Positions 58,590 to 64,000 of a stretch of DNA of 64,000 nucleotides are shown here, piece by piece (position 1 is the stretch's first letter; each line of letters opens with the position of its first letter). The notes beneath the pieces were generated by a model. That model worked only from the letters and a program-made list of their open reading frames with translations. It was not told where the DNA came from and searched no databases. This DNA comes from Isoetes taiwanensis. Lineage: Eukaryota > Streptophyta > Lycopodiopsida > Isoetales > Isoetaceae. The stretch covers positions 64,001 to 128,000 of the forward strand of contig JAJEKV010000549.1 in assembly GCA_021234155.1 (NCBI GenBank), read 5' to 3'. The translations under genes were made by a program, and so were the position numbers.

Positions 58590-60611
58590 TTCTTTTATCG
58601 TCCGTGGAGGCCAATCGGCCTATGGGACCCAAGTTATACGGGTGCAGCAAGCCCGTTGCTACCCAGATAAAAACCCCTTAGGAGGGAAAACCGCCGCAGC
58701 GACAACAAGCCTGGCCGGGCATTGTATAAATATACATCTACATATGAATTCCCAGGCACCTGGGGTAGGGGTGGGGGAGAGAGGTGAGTCCGCAGATCAA
58801 AACCTCCCGGAGGTGGGAGCCAAGGGATCGAATCGATGGCGTCTGAGTAGCTTCGTGGGGGGGCGGACAGGTGTCGCACCAAGAGAATGTAGCGAGCCCG
58901 AATCGACTATAGGCCGGACGGACTCACACCGAAGGCATGGCTTTCATCCTCAACAATCCCAGTGGGCAACACGACGACAAAGCCTGTCCCCGCGGCTCTC
59001 CAACCCACCGATCTCAAGCTGAAGATGGTGGCCCCCGCTGAATGGACGCTGGCGATCCCGCGCTTCTTCATGGGCAACCGAGAATGCGAGGTAGAGTGGA
59101 GGCCTCGAACCCGGTGGGTTTTATGTGATGTTTGTAGTGTGCCATCTTTACCGTTCGAGCATGGTGGTCCCCGAGCTTCCCAGAAACAAGAGTCCAAGTA
59201 CCCCCTCGGCCTATCCCGTACGTGATGCGTGGCACTGGACGCACATATGTGCGTCTACGTTCAGCCGCGCTAGCCAATGGGCTCTCTTGTCCTTCCAACA
59301 AGCCACGAGTCGATTTGTGGGCTCATCGCCACCGGCGTAAGCCAAGTCGCGGTGCCGCGAGTGTAAGCCCATCTTGGCCACCTTCCTCGAAGTAAACAAT
59401 GTGTCTATCAAGGGCCATGAATCCTGTCTCCTGCAACAAGATCTGATATGGAACTGAGGGCTTGACCCCAAGTGCTCGCGTCAAAAATGCCTTCTGGACC
59501 TGCTCTAAGTCGTTCCAAGTCACCAAAGACACCACTGGGCCCCACTCGACCCCCATGAGAAGAACTGGCTCCACCGGTGCGGGAACAAATGTGACTAGTG
59601 GCCCCGGTCATACAAACTACGCCTTTTGTGACTATTGTTTTGCATTGCGTACAGCGCCTTCCAACCTGCGGTCACTCGAAGGCGAATGGATGCATCCCAA
59701 TACATTGAGGACGGAAATTCCACCTCTAGGTACTTGTAGCTGGGTGTTGGAGCCCCAGATGGTGCAATCTCGCCCACAACTTTTCCCGGGGTACTGTGTC
59801 GAAAACTTTTGCAAAGTCCACAAAACAAAGAAGACAGGTCCTCCCCGACGGTTCTGCTTGTCCCACTGTGGCCCGAAAGTGTGAAGATGTGATCAATGGT
59901 CGAATGTCGAGGTCGGAAGCCTGCCCGGGTAAGTGCCCGACTTTGTTGCCTCTGCCCATCCGTTATTTTGTTGTTCGAGAATGCCCAAGACGCCTTGGCA
60001 AACACCGAGTGACCATGATGGTTGGTGGTGGTGGGCCGATTGTGGGTCCCCTCGCCTTGTAGATCGGAACAACCCCCGCTTGTGGTCCATGACTGGGTAA
60101 AACCCTCTTGCAGTGCCCTGTTGAATAGTACAGCAAGGACGGGCACCATGGGCTGTCCTGCCCACTTGAGCAACTCCGCTTGCGCGTGTCGCCCAAGTCT
60201 GCCGCCTTCCCATTAGCCAAGCGTTGCAGCCCCTCTTCGACATCTTCTTTACGTGATCACCCGGCGATGGGCCATGTTGCGGGGCACATCGTCCAGGTGT
60301 TCAGGGGGATCATAAAGCCGCAGGTGCTTGCTCCCATTGCACCGCCGTGATGTTCCCGGTAGGTTGTGCTGGCCTGCAAAGTACCCTGCGCCAGAAAGTT
60401 CTCGGGTGGGCGTCCAGTAGGCCGAACATTTCTCCTTGTTGCCTTGCCAGGTACCTTGCCTTTGTTTCCTTGAGGAAGGCACGGTAATGGCTGGTGGCCT
60501 GAGCTCGCGTGTCCTGATCCACGATGAGACGGAGTGCGCATTTGCGTTCCTTACACTCAGCATCAAACCATCTGTTACGCGGGAAGGTTGCGGCCTCTGC
60601 TTATTCCACAT
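58590..60611 (-). pseudogene. LINE (non-LTR retrotransposon) relic, 5'-truncated
   Basis: In several frames the minus strand gives KWAGQPMVPVLAVLFNRAL, AGFRPRHSTIDHIFTL, CFVDFAKVFDTVPREKLWAR followed by LHHLGL, then SYKYLEVEF, WDASIRLRVTAGWKALYAM and EPVLLMGVEWGPVVS. This is the reverse transcriptase of a LINE followed by its C-terminal domain. Normally well over a hundred residues, including the catalytic F/YADD box, lie between LHHLGL and YKYL; here they are adjacent, so the catalytic centre is deleted. No endonuclease domain is seen, as expected after 5' truncation. The element is GC-rich relative to its flanks and ends in a TTCC tail. TTCCACAT occurs near both ends but not directly at the tail, so a target duplication is unproven. 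Confidence 0.85.
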
Positions 60612-60633
60612 TTTTATGCATTGTTCTTCAGTC

Positions 60634-61049
60634 TAACGCTGCTAGCAGAGAGCAGCTTATCAATATCAATCCTAACAGGTCATGCAAGCCAACCATGATG
60701 GATACCGCTCTATTTGTGAAGCTGAGCCACTTTCCATCTCGTTATATTAAGCTCTTTGAGGAAATGGCAGCAGATGACTTCTTGATACAAGCTAACAATG
60801 CTTTCTATGATACCCAGGCTGCTCTACAAGGTAAACGAAAAAAACAGATTTTCTTGTTCAACCAACATTGCAGGAAGTACCACATCAAAATGAGAAAAGA
60901 GTAAAAAAGGGGGAAATAGATGATAAGAGCGTTGACCCAATAGACCAACAAGAGCAGACTAAGGAAGATTCTGAAAACGAGCTATCAGATTATGCAACCC
61001 ATTTCAAAAGAGCTCGTAGAGGCTCTACAGGAAAAAGTCCAGTCTGAAG
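60634..61049 (+). CDS. Last two exons of an unidentified gene (partial)
   Basis: After TTCTTCAG an open piece (60634 to about 60830) reads SREQLININPNRSCKPT, then ALFVKLSHFPSRYIKLFEEM, then DDFLIQANNAFYDTQAALQ, with donor CAAG/GTAAAC. After ACATTGCAG a second open piece reads to a TGA at 61049: RVKKGEIDDKSVDPID, then ENELSDYATHFKRARRG. The two join in frame if the acceptor is taken four bases further in (GAAG/TACC). The end is acidic then basic, as in many nuclear proteins. I do not recognise the family. Upstream exons are missing: the LINE lies immediately 5'. It may be a remnant of a gene split by the LINE or the 3' end of a gene whose other exons lie elsewhere. Confidence 0.4.
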
Positions 61050-61805
61050 CATGAGCTGAGGAACTTAGGTTAATTTCAAGTTTCATTACGTTGACATTGT
61101 TTTGCATTTGTTCACATGGAAAACCACATAAAAATTACAAACATTTGAAAATACAAAAAAAATAAAAAAAGAAGAAAAGAAGGCAAATGGGTTTGGCAAG
61201 AATCAACGTTGGAGTTTTAGGGCAGCGGGAAAATCCACGTGGAGACGGTTGCAAGGCATGGTAGTTACCTCGGGTCTGATTAGGTTATTGGGGAGCGGTT
61301 TTGGAGCAATTCGAGAAGCAAGCTACTCTATTTAAGGTCTGATTTCGAGTGAAAGAGGGGAGTGATGAGAGAGAGAAACTATGCCGGTTGTGCATCATTG
61401 TACTTGTTCTTATGAATGAATGTAACACCCATTTGCCTAATTTGTGATTCTTCGTTGATGGGTAGCATTCTTGAATTGCATAGTTCTTGCATTCATGTCT
61501 CATTTCTCCAATCATTTCTCAAATTGAGTTGGGTTATTGCATATGCAAGCGCATGAGTAGTCCAAGAGTTAGACTTTATCTTAGCTTGGGTTTTATGAGT
61601 ATGGGCAAACCATTTGACTCCCTCTAAATTTATGTGCATTTGCAAACATACCCACAGATTTAACTATGATGGATATCATGACGTTGGAGGATGTGGATGT
61701 TTTATTCGGTAATGTTCCAGTAAGTCATTAGCTAATTCTAAGAATCCCTAGAGTTTTGCTTTGATGTCTTTTGTGTATGGTAAGGGGGTGAGAGACCCTT
61801 AACAA
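61050..61805. other. Spacer before the gypsy element, possible LTR
   Basis: Around 61320-61440 there are TATTTAAGG, a purine run and TGTAACACCCATTTGCC, which together could be part of an LTR of the following element, but no second copy lies in the window and no primer site is clear. Confidence 0.3.
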
Positions 61806-64000
61806 AACCCTAAGACAGTATCAGAAGCAGAGTCCAAGGCTATAAGCTTGCAAGGGACGGGACCTCAGAATAGCGGGCAGAGACAGCAGCATTTCCAGGA
61901 CAAAGGCAAGGCGACAGGAAGCTATAGCCCTAGGGCAGCCAGTCCAGGTCCAGCTAGAGCCCCATATGGTGGCAACCAGGGGAAACAGCAGGAGAAGAAG
62001 CAGGTGTCCTTCAAGGACAAGCAGGAGGGGTCAAACTACTCCGATCCTTTTTGCAGGCGATGCCCAAGGAAAAGAGACAGGAGTGCATAGAAAAGCAGCT
62101 TTGCTTCAGGTGCTTCCAGCCAGGCCATAGAACAGCGAACTGCCCCTACGTCATGAGTGCAGCGCTAGCGGAGTTGGGAGATTGGGACATCCTGTCTGAC
62201 GACGACGGCGAGGAAGGCCGCGACTACATTCAGGGTGAGTGTCATATCTTTGCCGCAATAGATACAGAGCAAGCAGAGAGCCAGTATAAAGTAATCTCCA
62301 CAGTAGGGAAGGCCAAGGCCAAGTCCTTCATAGTCTTGATAGACTCGGGAAGTAGCCATAACTTTGCATCCCCCAGAATGGTTCAAATGTTGAAGTTGAA
62401 ACCGCTAAAGTCCAAGCCAAGGCCCGTTGTCTTAGCAAGTGGTGCAGTAAGGCAGACGGCAGGCAAGAGAATTAACTTCGACATCGACTTGCCAGGGATT
62501 AATATCCAGATGGGGGCAGAAGTAATGGGCATTGGCAAGTACGACTTGATCATAGGAATGGAGTACCTTGGACCAGCAGGGGCCATTATCGATTGTGGAA
62601 AGCGGAAGGTGACCTTCCCAACACCCGACGGCAAGATCATCGAGATCACAGGTAAAGAAGTTGTTCCCATCATGCAGTGCATGTCTTCTAAGCGGCTGTT
62701 CAAGTGCATCAAGAGCCCGAGCAGTGGCATACATCTTCAAGCTTGAGATTGACGAGCACGAAACAAAGGAAAGCAAAGAAGGCGAGTGGTGCTCAGCAAG
62801 TTGCTGAAGCAAATAGCTCAGCTGATCACGGAGTTCCATGATCTCTTTCCAGACGAGATCAAGCAGCTTCCGCCTTATAGGGGAGTCGAGTGTGAGATAG
62901 CACTCGAACCGGGAGCAAAGCCGGCAAGCAAGGCTCCATACAGAACGACGACGAGGAGTTGGCCGAATTTGAAGAAGCAATTGCGAGGAGTTGCTCGACC
63001 TAGGCTTCATTAGACCTAGTGTCTCGCCATTTGGGCGCCCATTCTCTTTGTAAAAGAAGAAGGATGGCGGTTTAAGGATGTGCATAGACTATAGGCGAGT
63101 TGAACAAGCATACCATTAAGAACAAATATCGCTCCCGGATCGGATGACTTGATGGATCAACTCCAAGGTGCAAAGGTCTTCTCCAAAATTGACTTAAGGT
63201 CAGGTTATCATCGATCGGGGATAAAGGAAGAAGATATCCATAAGACCGCCTTGAACGCGATATGGGCATTATGAGTTCACGGTAATGCCTTCGGGCTTAT
63301 CGAATGCCCCCGCCGACGCTCATGAGGCTCATGAACTACATCTTCGGGGAGTTTTTAGACACCTTTGTGATTGTATTCTTTGATGACATTCTGGTGTATA
63401 ACAGATCCCTTGAAGAGCACGTGACAACACTTAAGGAGAGTGCTAGAGAAGTTGAAGAGGCACCGGCCAATACGCCAAGTTGTCGAAGTGTCACCGCGAA
63501 TCTGGGAGAAGGTGGAATACCTTGGTCATGTGATCTCAGCGGAAGGAATCTCGACGGATCCTCGCCAAGATTGAAGCCATCATTCAAAGGGGCGCCCACC
63601 AAGAAATGCATGAAGTCAGAAGTTTTCGGCTTAGTGGTACTACAGAAGTTCGCGGGAAGAACTTCGCTAAGATAGCGCCCTGCTAATAATTTGACGAGGG
63701 CGGAGAAAGTGAAAGATTGGGCGAGCATTGGCACAAGAAAGCCCACGCCAGGTTTGAATTATTGAAGGAAGCTTTAACAACCACCCGGTCTTTAACCTCG
63801 CTTGGGACCCGTGAGAAAGACAAGCTTGTAGCGGCAGGCGAGTAAGATAGCTACAGTGCGGTGCTCATGCAAGAAGCGTGTGGTAGCGTATGATTCCGGG
63901 AAGATGAACAGCGAAACGCTGGGCCACCCCACCCACGATCAGGAATTGCTTGCGGTTGTCGGGGCATTAAGAATTTGGAGGCACTATCTTTTGGGAAGGA
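61806..64000 (+). pseudogene. Ty3/gypsy gag-pol relic, runs off the window
   Basis: Order: Q/G-rich end of gag (from about 61827), a CCHC zinc knuckle (CFRCFQPGHRTANC), a spacer with SDDDGEEGR, the aspartic protease (VLIDSGSSHNFAS, then LIIGMEYLG), then the reverse transcriptase start (LITEFHDLFPDEIKQLPP) and palm (FVIVFFDDILVYNRSLEEHV). The RNase H start follows near 63830-63990 (AVLMQE, then in another frame a HPTHDQELLAVV-like stretch and IWRHYLLGK). The gag-protease part (62051-62746) is open for 231 codons, but the reverse transcriptase is riddled with small deletions and shifts from about 63000 on. Protease and gag look younger than the rest, or the later part holds sequencing errors. 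Integrase and the 3' LTR lie beyond the window. Confidence 0.92.

Noticed and set aside
58468-58650. Minus-strand frame with repeated LPSF
   Set aside because: It is the translated TTCC tail of the LINE.

Overview
The window looks like nuclear DNA from a land plant, most likely a non-flowering vascular plant such as a fern or lycophyte. This rests on an intron-rich organellar-type aspartyl-tRNA synthetase with a transit-like N-terminus, a plant PPR protein relic, exons resembling plant sterol desaturase, MED15 and CCA-adding enzyme, and many kinds of transposon relic at very low gene density. The species assignment is inference. I found no bacterial operon, CRISPR array or antisense-type defence system, and no convincing tRNA or rRNA gene.

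Region 1-10 kb is a mosaic of duplicated, strongly A-rich (plus strand) non-coding DNA. A segment of about 2 kb occurs at 1-3055 and again at 7448-9617, each copy with its own private insertion. A second segment of about 0.6 kb is also duplicated. Between them lie a hAT transposase tail, short retroposon-like pieces with microsatellite ends, and a broken sterol C-5 desaturase exon. Region 10-24 kb is mostly gene-poor. It holds a decayed PPR gene (minus strand, 19.4-20.4 kb), several tandem duplications and no intact gene.

Region 24.47-28.49 kb is a complete Tc1/mariner-superfamily (pogo/Tigger type) DNA transposon with terminal inverted repeats and a TA target duplication. Its DDD transposase carries several frame lesions. 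Region 28.9-36 kb holds a broken MED15-like C-terminus, part of which is copied in inverted orientation 0.76 kb downstream, and then a CCA tRNA nucleotidyltransferase pseudogene. Region 37-45 kb is gene-free, with a foldback structure (two arms of about 455 bp) at 39.84-40.98 kb, two adjacent minisatellites at 41.5-42.0 kb and a second, shorter inverted-repeat element at 44 kb.

The only gene that reads intact is aspartyl-tRNA synthetase on the minus strand (45180-52805). It has 15 exons that join in one open frame of 696 codons, with one GC-AG intron. Its introns contain retroelement debris. From 53.8 kb to the end the DNA is almost all retroelements: a degenerate satellite, a complete 573-bp TRIM with 5-bp target duplication, an LTR element 5' end and an inverted LTR-like pair, a Ty1/copia reverse transcriptase-RNase H relic, a LINE with (TTCC)n tail and an internally deleted reverse transcriptase, two exons of an unidentified host gene, and a broken Ty3/gypsy element that runs off the window.
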